A DNA stretch of 64,000 bases from Schaalia hyovaginalis (lineage in GTDB: Bacteria > Actinomycetota > Actinomycetes > Actinomycetales > Actinomycetaceae): positions 1,116,001 through 1,180,000 of the forward strand of contig NZ_JACHMK010000001.1 of the NCBI RefSeq assembly GCF_014208035.1, in the 5' to 3' direction. This document shows, one piece after another, positions 14,828 through 24,815 of the stretch. Made by a program: the position numbers and the translations under genes. The notes beneath the pieces are model-generated. The model made no database searches. It worked only from the letters and a program-made list of their open reading frames with translations, and was not told where the DNA came from. Position 1 is the first letter of the stretch; each line of letters opens with the position of its first letter.

Positions 14828-16147
14828 ATGACTCCGCCGATCGATCTGCCCTTGGTGCGCCAAGAGGGCCTTCTTCTCGACGACAACGAGGGCGAGGTGC
14901 GCCGTTCGGTGACCGGACGCGGCACGCGGATCCTCACCCAGCGCGCGCCCTCGACGCGTTCGGCCGCCCTGTCCCTGTGGGTGCCCGTCGGTTCCCGCGA
15001 CGAGGCGCCCGAGGCCGCCGGCTCCACGCACTTCCTCGAGCACCTCCTGTTCAAGGGGACCCCGAAGCGCTCGGCCTTCGACATCGCGGAATCCTTCGAT
15101 CGGGTCGGCGGGGAGTCGAACGCGGAAACGGGACGGGAGCACACGAACTACTGGGCCAGGGTCGTGTCCGAAGACCTGGAGATGGCGCTCGGGGTCCTCG
15201 TCGACATGCTGTCGAACGCGACGATAGGACCCGAGGAGTTCGCCATGGAGCGCGGAGTGATCCTCGATGAGCTCGCGATGGCCGAGGACTCCCCGACGGA
15301 GATCGTCCACGACGCCTTCCAACTCGCGGTGCACGGGGATGTTCCCCTCGGACGCCCGGTCGGGGGGACGCCCGAGACGATCCGCGCCGCTCAGCGCGAT
15401 GAGGTCGTGGCCCACTACCGGTCCCACTACGCGCCGGACAACCTGGTGGTGGCCGCGGCCGGGGACGTCGATCACGGGCGCCTGGTCGACTTGGTCGAAG
15501 CGGCCATCGAGGTGTCGCCGTGGGCGGATGCGCCCTCGAACGGCCGGGCCCCGAGGGCGAGGCGCTCGTGCGACGCCTGGGAGGAGGTCGAGCATGAGCC
15601 CTCGCTCGTGAGGCGCCGCGATGTCGAGCAGGCGCATCTGGTGGTCGGGACACGGGGCCTGAGGGCCCTTGCGGATGAAGGGCCGACGATGTCGGTCCTC
15701 CTGTCGGTGCTCGGAGGCTCGATGTCGTCCCGCCTCTTCCAGGAGGTCCGAGAGAAGCGGGGACTGGCCTACACGACCTACGCCTTCGAGTCCTCGTATT
15801 CGGACACGGGTGCTTTCGGCATGTACGCGGGCACCTCGCCGGACAAGATCGACCAGGTCGAGCGCCTCATGCTCGAACAGTTGCACGACCTCGCCGAGAA
15901 CGGGCCGACCGAAGCCGAACTGCTCCGCGTGCGCGGCCAAGTGCGCGGGGGAGTGGCGCTGGGGCTCGAGGACAACTGGTCGCGCATGATGCGCCTGGGC
16001 CGTTCGGAGCTGGTCGGACGTTACAAGAGCGTCGACGAGTCGCTCGAGGCGATCGAGGCGGTGACCGCCGACGAGGTCGCGGCCCTCGCGCGCGAGCTCG
16101 CCTCACGGCCCCTGTCCCGGGCCCTCGTCCTGCCCCTGGACTCGTGA
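14828..16147 (+). CDS. M16-family zinc metallopeptidase
   Basis: A 439-aa insulinase/pitrilysin-type peptidase. The inverted zinc motif HFLEH (residues 68-72) with the distal Glu in MERGVILDELAM defines an active M16 subunit; the second half (SVLGGSMSSRLFQEVREKRG) is the inactive-type repeat. There is no signal peptide, so it is cytoplasmic. The start follows a -10 at leaderless spacing. In actinobacteria this gene normally follows pnp and precedes dapB; here the 4.5-kb peptide island separates it from pnp. A role in peptide turnover, possibly including island peptides, is speculation. Confidence 0.92.
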   Translation: MTPPIDLPLVRQEGLLLDDNEGEVRRSVTGRGTRILTQRAPSTRSAALSLWVPVGSRDEAPEAAGSTHFLEHLLFKGTPKRSAFDIAESFDRVGGESNAETGREHTNYWARVVSEDLEMALGVLVDMLSNATIGPEEFAMERGVILDELAMAEDSPTEIVHDAFQLAVHGDVPLGRPVGGTPETIRAAQRDEVVAHYRSHYAPDNLVVAAAGDVDHGRLVDLVEAAIEVSPWADAPSNGRAPRARRSCDAWEEVEHEPSLVRRRDVEQAHLVVGTRGLRALADEGPTMSVLLSVLGGSMSSRLFQEVREKRGLAYTTYAFESSYSDTGAFGMYAGTSPDKIDQVERLMLEQLHDLAENGPTEAELLRVRGQVRGGVALGLEDNWSRMMRLGRSELVGRYKSVDESLEAIEAVTADEVAALARELASRPLSRALVLPLDS

Positions 16148-16200
16148 GCGCCGTATTCGTCGATCGGGCAAGATCGGAGAGGACTGCGAAGGAGGACGAC

Positions 16201-16941
16201 ATGATTGCAGTAGCCGTCACAGGCGCCAAGGGTCGAATGGGATCGACCGTGGTCGACGCCGTCACCGCGGCGCCCGACATGGAACTCGTCGCCGAGCTCG
16301 ACGCCGGGGACGCGATCAGCGCCGAGACCCTCAAGGGCGCCCGCGTCGCGGTCGACTTCTCGGTCCCGAGCGTCACCGAGTCGAACGTCCACGCCCTCCT
16401 CGACGCCGGAGTCGACGTCGTCGTCGGCACGACCGGGTGGACCGAGGAGTCCTACGCGCGCGTGCGCTCCCACGCCGAGGAATCGGGGCGCTCGGTCCTC
16501 ATCGCCCCGAACTTCGCGATCGGAGCGGTCCTCGCGATGAGGTTCGCCGCCCTCGCGGCCCCCTACTTCGAGTCGGCCGAGGTCATCGAGATGCACCACC
16601 CGAACAAGGTCGACGCCCCTTCGGGCACGGCGGCCGCGACCGCGCGGGGCATCGCCGCCGCCCGGGGCGAGGCCGGCCTCGGCCCGATGCCCGACGCCAC
16701 CGAGTCCGACCCGGAGGGGACGAGGGGCGGTAGGATCGACGGCGTTCCCGTCCACGCGGTGCGCCTGCGGGGCCTTACGGCCTCCGAGGAGATCCTCCTG
16801 GGCAACCCGGGCGAGCAGCTCGTCATCCGGACGGACTCCTTCGACCGGATCTCCTTCATGCCGGGAGTCCTCCTCGCGATCCGCGGGATCGCCGAGCGCC
16901 CGGGCCTGACGATCGGTCTCGACGCCCTCATGGATCTGTGA
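16201..16941 (+). CDS. dapB: 4-hydroxy-tetrahydrodipicolinate reductase
   Basis: DapB reduces hydroxy-tetrahydrodipicolinate with NAD(P)H in the DAP/lysine pathway, supplying peptidoglycan precursors. The 246-aa protein has the Rossmann motif GAKGRMG (8-14) and the signature EMHHPNKVDAPSGTA with the catalytic His and Lys. The start is the ATG at 16201 behind GAAGGAGG (16189-16196). Its stop overlaps the next gene (GTGA). dapA lies just beyond, and dapF is at 35.5 kb. Confidence 0.96.
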   Translation: MIAVAVTGAKGRMGSTVVDAVTAAPDMELVAELDAGDAISAETLKGARVAVDFSVPSVTESNVHALLDAGVDVVVGTTGWTEESYARVRSHAEESGRSVLIAPNFAIGAVLAMRFAALAAPYFESAEVIEMHHPNKVDAPSGTAAATARGIAAARGEAGLGPMPDATESDPEGTRGGRIDGVPVHAVRLRGLTASEEILLGNPGEQLVIRTDSFDRISFMPGVLLAIRGIAERPGLTIGLDALMDL

Positions 16942-17489
16942 GCCCGGTGGGCATCGATCTTCGCGGCGCCCCCGATCGCTCCGTGCGCCCCGCCCTCGTC
17001 GATGATGCGCGGGCGATCGCGCGCATCCAGGGACGGGCGCTGCTCAGGCTCGATCCCGCCTTCTCGCAAGGGGAGGCCGCAGCGCTGGAGGAGCGATGGA
17101 GGAGGACCCTGTCGGCCCCCGCCCCCGCCGGATGCTGGACCTTCGTCGCCCTCCACGCCAGCACGGTCGCCGGCTTCGCCCTCGTCGTGCCCGCTCCCGC
17201 CCTCGGGCTCGAGGCCGGGAGCATCGAGGAGGGGAGCGAAATCGCCGAACTCCTCGTCGATCCGGACTTCGCGCGCTCGGGCCACGGATCGCGCCTCCTC
17301 CAGGCGATCGCCGACACCTCCGGATCCGCGACGCTGCGCATCTGGGCGGGCGCCGAGGACGAGGCTCGCCTCCGGTTCCTCCAATCCGCGGGCTTCGCGC
17401 CGGCGGGACTGCGCCGTTACCTCGAGCCCGAGGGCGGCGAGCCGATCCTTCAGCACCTGTGGTGGGCGGCGCTCGAGAGCCGGACGTAG
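16938..17489 (+). CDS. GNAT-family N-acetyltransferase
   Basis: A 183-aa GCN5-like acetyltransferase of unknown substrate. It starts DRSVRPALVDDARAIARIQ; the acetyl-CoA loop region is EIAELLVDPDFARSGHGSRL (residues of roughly 97-116), followed by LRFLQSAGFAPAGLRRYLEP. The GTG overlaps the dapB stop, so it is co-translated with dapB. Such genes are frequent between dapB and dapA in related genomes; whether it acts in the same pathway is unknown. Confidence 0.85.
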   Translation: MSPVGIDLRGAPDRSVRPALVDDARAIARIQGRALLRLDPAFSQGEAAALEERWRRTLSAPAPAGCWTFVALHASTVAGFALVVPAPALGLEAGSIEEGSEIAELLVDPDFARSGHGSRLLQAIADTSGSATLRIWAGAEDEARLRFLQSAGFAPAGLRRYLEPEGGEPILQHLWWAALESRT

Positions 17490-17575
17490 TGCGATCGGCG
17501 GGGCGGAGGTGACGCCCCGGCGGGCGAGGCCCTCCCAGCGGGTGAACATCCGCCGTGGCGCGGGCCGCGCCCGCA

Positions 17576-17581
17576 TATGCT
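17576..17581 (+). promoter_or_regulatory. -10 element for leaderless dapA mRNA
   Basis: TATGCT followed by 7 bases and the ATG at 17589. It decides the dapA start over the ATG at 17577, which would lie inside the -10. Confidence 0.55.
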
Positions 17582-17588
17582 GGTCCGC

Positions 17589-18485
17589 ATGAGCCACACC
17601 CCTCGCCGCCAGTTCGGAACCCTCGCCCCCGCGTTGGTCACCCCCTTCCTGCCCGATGGCACGATCGACCTCGATTCGGCCGCGCGCCTCGCGAAGAAGC
17701 TCGTCGACGACGGCTGCGACACGATCCTCCTGTCCGGGACGACCGGCGAATCGCCGACGACCCACCAGCCGGAGAAGAACGCGCTGACGGAAGCCGTCAA
17801 GGACGCCGTCGGTGACCGCGCCTTCATCCTCGCGGGCGCGGGCTCGAACGACACGGCCCATGCCGTCCGCATCGCCGAGGGCGCGCAGGCCCACGGCGCC
17901 GACGGACTGCTCGTCGTCGCCCCGTACTACAACCGCCCCTCCCAGGCGGGCCTGAGGGCGCACGTCCTCGCGATCGCCGAAGCCACCGATCTGCCGATCA
18001 TGCTCTACGACATCCCGGGGCGGACGGGCCTCGCCTTCAGCGACGACACCCTCGACCTCCTCGCCGAGCATCCCCGGATCAGCGCGGTCAAGGACGCGAC
18101 CGGGAACGTCGAGCAGGGCGTCGAACGCATACACCGGACGGGCCTGGAGTACTACTCCGGCGACGACGGCCTGAACTTCGCATGGATGACCGGCGGCGCC
18201 TCGGGCTTCATCTCGGTGGTGGCGCATGTGGCGGGCGCGAAGTACCGGGAGATGATCGACCTCCTCGACGCGGACAGGGTGTGGGAGGCCAGGGAGCTGT
18301 CCTACTCGCTGCGCCCGCTCGTGAACGCGATCATGGGCGGGGGGCAGGGCGCGGTCATGGCCAAGCACGCCGTCCATCTTCAGGGCCTCATCGATTCGCC
18401 GACGGTCCGCCTCCCGCTCGTACCGGCGTCCGAGGACGAGATCGCCCGACTCCGCGCGGTGATGGCCGATCTTGATCTTCTCTGA
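17589..18485 (+). CDS. dapA: 4-hydroxy-tetrahydrodipicolinate synthase
   Basis: DapA condenses pyruvate with aspartate semialdehyde, the first committed step of DAP/lysine synthesis. The 298-aa protein has the TTGESPT substrate loop (51-57), Tyr140 in LYDIPGRTG and the Schiff-base Lys168 in ISAVKDATGN. The start at 17589 (MSHTPRRQFGTL) is chosen because it sits 7 bases after a -10. It is close to dapB but has its own promoter. Confidence 0.96.
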   Translation: MSHTPRRQFGTLAPALVTPFLPDGTIDLDSAARLAKKLVDDGCDTILLSGTTGESPTTHQPEKNALTEAVKDAVGDRAFILAGAGSNDTAHAVRIAEGAQAHGADGLLVVAPYYNRPSQAGLRAHVLAIAEATDLPIMLYDIPGRTGLAFSDDTLDLLAEHPRISAVKDATGNVEQGVERIHRTGLEYYSGDDGLNFAWMTGGASGFISVVAHVAGAKYREMIDLLDADRVWEARELSYSLRPLVNAIMGGGQGAVMAKHAVHLQGLIDSPTVRLPLVPASEDEIARLRAVMADLDLL

Positions 18486-18531
18486 GCGCCGACGTGCCTG
18501 GGCCCGGCGGGGTTCGTGAGAGAATCGGAGC

Positions 18532-20223
18532 ATGAAGCCCCTGTACGAGAACCTTTCCGAACCCGCGCCGCTCGAAGACGGCGCACTGCGCGTCATCCCC
18601 CTCGGCGGACTGGGGGAGGTCGGCCGCAACATGAACGTCCTCGAGTTCGAGGGCAAGCTCCTCATCGTGGACTGCGGCGTGCTCTTCCCCGAGGTCTACC
18701 AGCCCGGCGTGGACCTCATCCTGCCCGACTTCTCATGGATCGCGGACCGCCTCGATGACGTCGCCGGGCTCGTCCTCACCCACGGCCACGAGGACCACAT
18801 CGGAGCCGTCCCCTACCTCGCCAAGCTCCGGGACGACATCCCGACCTACGGCTCCGATCTCACCCTCGCCTTCACCGAGCCGAAGCTGCGCGAGCACCGC
18901 CTTCCGGCCGCGGACATGCACGTCGTGAAGTCCGGCGACCGCGTGAAGGTCGGCCCCTTCGACCTGGAGTTCATCCAGGTGACCCACTCGATCCCCGATG
19001 CCCTCGCCGTGTGCGTGCGCACGAGCGCCGGGACGGTCGTCATCACCGGCGACTTCAAGATCGATCATCAGCCCCTGGACGGGCGCAAGACCGACCTGGC
19101 GGCCCTGGGCCGCATCGGCTCCGAGGGCGTCGACCTGTTCATGATTGACTCCACGAACTCCGAAGTGCCCGGATTCATCCCCTCCGAACGGGAGATCGGC
19201 CCTGTCCTCGACCGGATCGTCGATGAGGCCGAGGGCCAGGTGGTCGTGGCGAGCTTCGCCTCGCACGTCCACCGCGTTCAGCAGGTGATGAACGCGGCGG
19301 CGAAGGCGGGGCGCCGCGTCGCCCTCGTCGGGCGTTCGATGGAGCGCAACATGCGGATCGCGGCCGAGAAGGGCTACCTCGTCGTCCCCGAGGGGCTCAT
19401 CGTCGACGCCGGCACTCTCGCGGAGCTCCCCGCGAACGAACGCCTCTACATGGCGACCGGTTCGCAGGGCGAGCCGATGGCGGCCCTCGCCCGGATGAGC
19501 TCGGGGTCGCACAAGTTCGTGAACCTCGAGGCCGGCGACACGGTCATCATCGCGGCCTCGCTGATCCCGGGCAACGAGACCGACGTGAACCGCGTGATCA
19601 ACGATCTGACCCGCCTGGGCGCCAAGGTGTTCCACCGCGGCAACGCGAAGGTGCACGTGTCGGGCCACGCCTGCCAGGGCGAGCTGCTCACCTTCTACAA
19701 CCTCGTCGCCCCGCGCAATGTCATGCCGATCCACGGCGAGCTGCGCCACCTCGTGGCGAACGGCCAGCTCGCGGTCTCCACCGGTGTCGGCGCCGATCAC
19801 GTGGTCCTCGGCGACGGCGGCACCACGGTCGATCTCGTGGACGGGCGCGCGCGGATCTCCGGCCAGGTCCCCTGCGAGCTCGTTTTCGTCGACGGTAAGT
19901 CGATCGGCGAGATCTCCGAGGAGGAGCTCGAGATCCGTCGCGTTCTCGGCTCGGAGGGCTTCATCTCGGTCTACGCTGTCGTCGAGCACGATTCCGGGAT
20001 GGTCCTGTCGGGCCCCACGATCAAGGCGATCGGCATGGCCGAGGACGACTCCGTCTTCGAGGAGATCCTGCCCGATGTCGATGCCGCATTGAAGGATGCG
20101 GCCGCACCCGGCGGGAAGGACCCCTATGTCCTCCAGCAGGCGATGCGACGCGTGATCGGGCGCTGGGTGGCGCGAAGGCTGCGCCGCCGCCCGATGATCG
20201 TTCCGGTCGTCGTCGAACAGTAG
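18532..20223 (+). CDS. rnj: Ribonuclease J
   Basis: RNase J is a metallo-beta-lactamase-fold endo/5'-exonuclease for mRNA decay and rRNA maturation. The 563-aa protein has the zinc motif THGHEDHIG near residue 83, a beta-CASP insert and a C-terminal domain. The N-terminus (LRVIPLGGLGEVGRNMNV) is typical. A GAGAAT hexamer 6 bases before the ATG could be a weak -10 for a leaderless transcript. dapA-rnj-(kinase)-ftsK order is common in actinobacteria. Confidence 0.95.
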   Translation: MKPLYENLSEPAPLEDGALRVIPLGGLGEVGRNMNVLEFEGKLLIVDCGVLFPEVYQPGVDLILPDFSWIADRLDDVAGLVLTHGHEDHIGAVPYLAKLRDDIPTYGSDLTLAFTEPKLREHRLPAADMHVVKSGDRVKVGPFDLEFIQVTHSIPDALAVCVRTSAGTVVITGDFKIDHQPLDGRKTDLAALGRIGSEGVDLFMIDSTNSEVPGFIPSEREIGPVLDRIVDEAEGQVVVASFASHVHRVQQVMNAAAKAGRRVALVGRSMERNMRIAAEKGYLVVPEGLIVDAGTLAELPANERLYMATGSQGEPMAALARMSSGSHKFVNLEAGDTVIIAASLIPGNETDVNRVINDLTRLGAKVFHRGNAKVHVSGHACQGELLTFYNLVAPRNVMPIHGELRHLVANGQLAVSTGVGADHVVLGDGGTTVDLVDGRARISGQVPCELVFVDGKSIGEISEEELEIRRVLGSEGFISVYAVVEHDSGMVLSGPTIKAIGMAEDDSVFEEILPDVDAALKDAAAPGGKDPYVLQQAMRRVIGRWVARRLRRRPMIVPVVVEQ

Positions 20224-20247
20224 CCCGGGGCGAGGAAAGCGCTGGAT

Positions 20248-21195
20248 ATGGCAGGTCGTTTCATCTCGACGCATTCGGTCGTCCTCGTGCTGCCGATGCA
20301 CATTTCGCACACGCCCGTGCGCGGCGGTTCGGTCCACGCCGATGCCGCGACCTCGAGGCCGGGCGGCGGCTTCACCACGCTGTCGGCCGTCGCGGCTCAG
20401 GGCGTCGCGGCGGCGATGGCTTCGCCGCTCGGGACAGGACCGAACTCCTTCGCCGTGCGCCAGCAACTCGTCGAGGCCGGCGTCGAGGTCCTCACCCCCG
20501 AGCTCGTGGGCGACATCGGGGTGGCGATCCAACTCATCGAACGCGACGGCTCCATGACCTCAGTGGTGACGGCCGGAGTGGAGTCGGAGCCCTCGCGGGT
20601 CTCCCTGGATCGCATGGTCCTCAAGCCCGGCGATCTCATCCACATCGCCGCCTCCGACCTGGCGAACCCGCATTCGGCGATGGTGCTCGCCGGTTGGGGC
20701 GCCGCCCTGCCGCCCTCCGTCACCCTGGTCGTCGCGGTGTCGCCCGCGGTCGAGCAGGTGCCCGTCGAGTCGTGGCGCAGGCTCCTCAAGCGCGCCGACG
20801 TGGTGACGATGAACGTCCGCGAGGCCGCTGCGCTCACGTCGATCCTCGCTACTCACGAACCCGGGGTCGGGATCCGTCATCTGATGAAGCCCGAAGCCGC
20901 CCTCGTGCGGCGCACGGGCATCATGGGCTGCGAACTCCAGCGCGCCAAGGGCGCCGAGCGCGTGACGATCCCCGCTTTCGAGACGCGCGTCGCCGACACC
21001 GCGGGCGTGGGCGATACGCACATCGCCACGATGTGCGCCGAGCTCCTCAAGGGCAAGGACATCGCCGACGCCCTGCGCACCGCGAACGCGGCCGCGGCCA
21101 TCGCGATCTCGCATGAATCCGCCTTGCCCGTACCGACGATGAAGCAGATCGAAGAGGTCCTCGCGCGGGGCTCGGTCATGTCCGACGACGCCTGA
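20248..21195 (+). CDS. PfkB/ribokinase-family sugar kinase
   Basis: A 315-aa carbohydrate/nucleoside kinase-fold protein. The N-terminal half has the GGxxT-type substrate region (RPGGGFTTLSAVAAQGV) and the C-terminal half the phosphate-binding signature DTAGVGDTHIATM, whose Asp (near residue 256) is the general base. There is no clear clue to the substrate. It starts 24 bases after ribonuclease J and may be cotranscribed with it. Confidence 0.85.
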   Translation: MAGRFISTHSVVLVLPMHISHTPVRGGSVHADAATSRPGGGFTTLSAVAAQGVAAAMASPLGTGPNSFAVRQQLVEAGVEVLTPELVGDIGVAIQLIERDGSMTSVVTAGVESEPSRVSLDRMVLKPGDLIHIAASDLANPHSAMVLAGWGAALPPSVTLVVAVSPAVEQVPVESWRRLLKRADVVTMNVREAAALTSILATHEPGVGIRHLMKPEAALVRRTGIMGCELQRAKGAERVTIPAFETRVADTAGVGDTHIATMCAELLKGKDIADALRTANAAAAIAISHESALPVPTMKQIEEVLARGSVMSDDA

Positions 21196-21257
21196 TGGCG
21201 CCGAGTCCGGCGCGGCAGCCGCCCCTCGGCGCGTCGGCGCTGTAGCGTCGAAGCACC

Positions 21258-23993
21258 ATGGCATCACAACGCCCATCTTCGACAAAGAAGGGGAGCGGTT
21301 CCGCTTCCTCACGTGCGACGACCCGACGAACGCCCTCCGCTGAGCCCGAACAACCCGGGTTGCTCGCGAGGGCCTTCGCCGCGATCGGTGCTGGCCTCGG
21401 ATCAGCCTGGCAGGCGTGGCGTCAGGCCGATCCGAGGATCAAGAGGGATGCCCTGGCCTTCATCTGCCTGGGGGCGGCCGTCCTCGTCGCCCTGCGCGAG
21501 TGGTTCCGGATCTCCGGACAGGCGGGCGACTTCATCCATCATGCGGCCGCCGGTTCGGTCGGCATGTTCGCAGTCGTGGTGCCGATCGCCCTCGTCGCCT
21601 TCGCGGTGGAACTCTTCCGCGCGAACACGGATGAGCACGCGCTGCCGCACCACGTGGCCGGCGGACTGGGCCTCGTCGCTTCGGTATGCGGTCTCGTGCA
21701 CGTCTCCTCGGGGAACCCCTCCCTGGAGGACGTCGCGGCGATCGAGTCCGCCGGGGGGCTCGCGGGATGGTTCATCGCCCGCCCTCTCGCGCTCCTGCTG
21801 TCGGGCTGGGGCGCGGGGGCGATCCTCGTGCTCCTGGGCGTGTACTCGCTCCTGCTGGGCACGCGCACGAGGGTCATCGAGATCCCCGATCGCCTGCGCG
21901 CTCTTGCGGCGCGCCTGTCGGGCGCTTCCCGCGGCGGCGATCCGGGCGGCGAGGGCGAAGGCGCGGAAGAGGCCCGTGATGCCAAGCGCCGGTTGAGGGA
22001 GGGCCTGGCCGCCGGCGACGACCCCTTCCTCGACCAGTACGACGGGGACGAGTCCTTCCGCTCGCCCAACATCACCGAAGGGGCGACGACCGTTCTGGCG
22101 CCTCCGGTGCAAGCAGAGGCGCTCCCCGAGCCGCATCCGCTCGACTCCCGCGCCGACTCCCGCGCGCGCGTCGAATCCGCCGATGCTCCGACTGAGGCGC
22201 TGGCCGTGGTCCCTGAAGCCCCGGTCGAGGATGCGTACGCGGAGCCCGAATCGGGGACCGAGGAGCAGGACGTCCCCGAGATCGGTGAGGCGCCCGTCGG
22301 CGAGGGCTTCCAGCCCCAGCTCGCCGAGGCGATCTCCTACACGCTGCCCGAGGACTCGCTGCTCGTCGCGGGGCCGCCGCACAAGACGCGTTCGGCGGTG
22401 AACGACGAGGTCGTGCGCGCCCTCGGCCAGGTCTTCGCGGACTTCAAGATCGATGCGCGCGTCACGGGCTTCTCGCGCGGGCCGACGGTCACCCGCTACG
22501 AGGTGGTTCTCGGCTCGGGCGTGAAGGTCGACAAGCTGACGAACCTGTCGAAGAACATCGCCTATGCGGTGGCCTCGGCGGATGTGCGCATCCTCGCCCC
22601 GATCCCCGGGAAATCGGCGATCGGCATCGAGATCCCGAACACCGACCGCGAGAACGTGTCCCTGGGCGATGTGCTGCGCTCCGGTGCGGCGATGCGCAAT
22701 CAGCACCCCCTCGTCGTCGGCGTCGGGAAGGACGTCGAGGGCGGTTACGTGGTGACCAACCTCGCCAAGACTCCTCACCTCCTGGTCGCGGGCCAGACGG
22801 GTTCGGGCAAGTCGAGCTTCGTGAACTCGATGATCACGTCGATCATGATGCGCGCGACCCCGGATCAGGTGAGGATGATCCTCGTCGATCCCAAGCGCGT
22901 CGAGCTCACGATCTACGAGGGCATTCCGCACTTGATCTCGCCGATCATCACCGATCCGAAGAAGGCCGCCGAGGCGCTCGAGTGGGTGGTGCGCGAGATG
23001 GACGCGCGCTACAACGACCTGTCGGATTACGGCTTCAAGCACATCGACGACTTCAACAAGGCGGTCGCCTCGGGGCAGGTGCAGGCCAAGCCCGGTCTGG
23101 ACAGGACGCTGCGGCCCTACCCCTACCTCCTCGTCGTGGTGGACGAGCTCGCCGACATGATGATGGTCGCGCCCCGTGACGTCGAGGCGTCGATCCAGAG
23201 GATCACGCAGCTCGCCCGTGCGGCGGGCATCCACCTGGTGCTGGCGACGCAGCGGCCCTCGGTCGACGTCGTCACCGGTCTCATCAAGGCGAACATCCCG
23301 TCGCGTCTCGCCTTCGCGACCTCGTCGCTCACGGATTCGAGGACGATCCTCGATCAGCCGGGCGCTGAGAAGCTCATCGGCCAGGGCGATGCGCTCTATT
23401 TGCCAGCCGGGGCCTCCAAGCCGATGCGCGTGCAGGGCGCGTGGGTGTCCGAATCGGAGATCCACAAGGTGGTCGCCCATGTGAAGGCCCAGATGGAGCC
23501 GCACTACCGCGAGGACGTCGTCGTCGAGCAGAAGACCGTCAAGGTCGCCGAGGACATCGGCGATGACTTGGATGACCTCCTCCAGGCCGCTGAGCTCGTC
23601 GTCTCGACCCAGCTGGGTTCGACCTCGATGCTGCAGCGGAAGCTGCGCGTCGGCTTCGCTCGCGCGGGGCGCCTCATGGATCTTCTGGAGTCGCGCGAGA
23701 TCGTGGGGCCCTCGGAGGGCTCGAAGGCCCGTCAGGTGCTCGTTCAGCCCGAGCAGCTCCCCGAGGTGCTCGCCATGCTGCGCGGCGAGTCCGAGGGGAT
23801 TGCTTCGCCGGAGCGCGTCGAGACCGCGGCCGCTGCCTCCTCCGCGATGGACGAGGGCGCGACTGGCGGAACCGATGCGCGCGGAGGGGCTGAGGATCCC
23901 TATGCTGGACATGACTTCGGCGGGGCGCCGCCCCAGTGGGTGGATGAAGACCCCGAAGAAGACGAGGACGCCTGGCAGCTCACGGGCCGCTGA
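21258..23993 (+). CDS. ftsK: DNA translocase FtsK/SpoIIIE
   Basis: FtsK pumps chromosome termini through the closing septum. The 911-aa protein has about four N-terminal transmembrane segments (within residues of roughly 65-205), an acidic Ala/Pro/Glu linker to about 350, then the RecA-like motor with Walker A GQTGSGKSS (about 512) and Walker B VVDELADMMM. The C-terminal winged-helix gamma domain (TSMLQRKLRVGFARAGRLMD) should read KOPS sites. A TAGCGT hexamer lies 9 bases before the ATG. pgsA and the XRE regulator follow. Confidence 0.96.
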   Translation: MASQRPSSTKKGSGSASSRATTRRTPSAEPEQPGLLARAFAAIGAGLGSAWQAWRQADPRIKRDALAFICLGAAVLVALREWFRISGQAGDFIHHAAAGSVGMFAVVVPIALVAFAVELFRANTDEHALPHHVAGGLGLVASVCGLVHVSSGNPSLEDVAAIESAGGLAGWFIARPLALLLSGWGAGAILVLLGVYSLLLGTRTRVIEIPDRLRALAARLSGASRGGDPGGEGEGAEEARDAKRRLREGLAAGDDPFLDQYDGDESFRSPNITEGATTVLAPPVQAEALPEPHPLDSRADSRARVESADAPTEALAVVPEAPVEDAYAEPESGTEEQDVPEIGEAPVGEGFQPQLAEAISYTLPEDSLLVAGPPHKTRSAVNDEVVRALGQVFADFKIDARVTGFSRGPTVTRYEVVLGSGVKVDKLTNLSKNIAYAVASADVRILAPIPGKSAIGIEIPNTDRENVSLGDVLRSGAAMRNQHPLVVGVGKDVEGGYVVTNLAKTPHLLVAGQTGSGKSSFVNSMITSIMMRATPDQVRMILVDPKRVELTIYEGIPHLISPIITDPKKAAEALEWVVREMDARYNDLSDYGFKHIDDFNKAVASGQVQAKPGLDRTLRPYPYLLVVVDELADMMMVAPRDVEASIQRITQLARAAGIHLVLATQRPSVDVVTGLIKANIPSRLAFATSSLTDSRTILDQPGAEKLIGQGDALYLPAGASKPMRVQGAWVSESEIHKVVAHVKAQMEPHYREDVVVEQKTVKVAEDIGDDLDDLLQAAELVVSTQLGSTSMLQRKLRVGFARAGRLMDLLESREIVGPSEGSKARQVLVQPEQLPEVLAMLRGESEGIASPERVETAAAASSAMDEGATGGTDARGGAEDPYAGHDFGGAPPQWVDEDPEEDEDAWQLTGR

Positions 23994-24016
23994 GCATCGA
24001 AGGGAAGGACAGGGGC

Positions 24017-24646
24017 ATGGACGACAACGTCTCGCGTGTCGATAGGGAGCGCAGGGTTTCCCCGCTGAATCTCCCGAATGCGCTGACGGTCTTGAGACTC
24101 ATCCTGGTGCCGGTGTTCATCCTCCTCCTCGTGAGCGGTGCGCATTCGGCCCGTTGGTGGGCGCTCGCGGTGTTCATGGTCGCGGCCTACACGGACCATC
24201 TCGACGGGAGGATTGCGCGAGCGAGGGGTCTTGTCACCGATTTCGGGAAGATCGTCGACCCGATCGCCGATAAGGCGCTGACTCTCGGGGCTTTCATCAT
24301 GCTCTCGATCGCCCATCCCTGGTTGTGGCTCGTCACCGTTCCGGTCGCGATCCGCGAGTTGGGGATCACGTGGTGGCGGGCCGACCTGCTCAAGAGGGGG
24401 GTCGTCGTCGCGGCGAATAAGGGCGGCAAGCTCAAGACCGTCCTTCAGATCCTCGCGATCTGGCTCCTCCTCATCCCCTGGGACCTCATCGGGGCCTCGG
24501 AGTTCCCGCTCGGACTCGTCGCGAAGATCGGTTTCGCCCTCGGGTACGCGGCTGCGGTTCTCGCGCTCATCGTCACCCTGTGGTCCGGATGGGTGTACAT
24601 CGCGGAGGGGCGCCGTCTTCAGAAGAGCGCCGAATCCCAGAGTTGA
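24017..24646 (+). CDS. pgsA: CDP-diacylglycerol-glycerol-3-phosphate 3-phosphatidyltransferase
   Basis: A 209-aa integral membrane enzyme making phosphatidylglycerol phosphate. The CDP-alcohol phosphotransferase signature D-x2-DG-x2-AR-x8-G-x3-D-x3-D is complete ([12 protein letters not shown] ... [11 protein letters not shown], residues of roughly 59-85). Five or six hydrophobic segments are visible. It lies between ftsK and a ClgR-like regulator, the usual actinobacterial order, which supports PgsA over other CDP-alcohol transferases. Confidence 0.9.
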   Translation: MDDNVSRVDRERRVSPLNLPNALTVLRLILVPVFILLLVSGAHSARWWALAVFMVAAYTDHLDGRIARARGLVTDFGKIVDPIADKALTLGAFIMLSIAHPWLWLVTVPVAIRELGITWWRADLLKRGVVVAANKGGKLKTVLQILAIWLLLIPWDLIGASEFPLGLVAKIGFALGYAAAVLALIVTLWSGWVYIAEGRRLQKSAESQS

Positions 24647-24777
24647 GTCGAGGGGACGCAATTCACAGGCGGTTGAGGTTTCAATAAAAAGGTGCCCGAA
24701 ACGGCTGCATCTCGCCGATTGTGCGGAGGGCGTCGGCTGGTGCGCTCGAAGTCACTCGGTCTCACATGGCCTCCCCG

Positions 24778-24808
24778 TGTGCGCATGCTCCGGATGTGCG
24801 GTTAGAGT
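24778..24808 (+). promoter_or_regulatory. Promoter of the XRE regulator with repeated TGTGCG
   Basis: TAGAGT (24803-24808) lies 7 bases before the ATG at 24816, so the message is probably leaderless. Two TGTGCG hexamers (24778-24783, 24795-24800) 17 bp apart overlap the -35 region and may be an autoregulatory site. The 24647-24777 stretch shows no gene. Confidence 0.4.
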
Positions 24809-24815
24809 TGAGGCC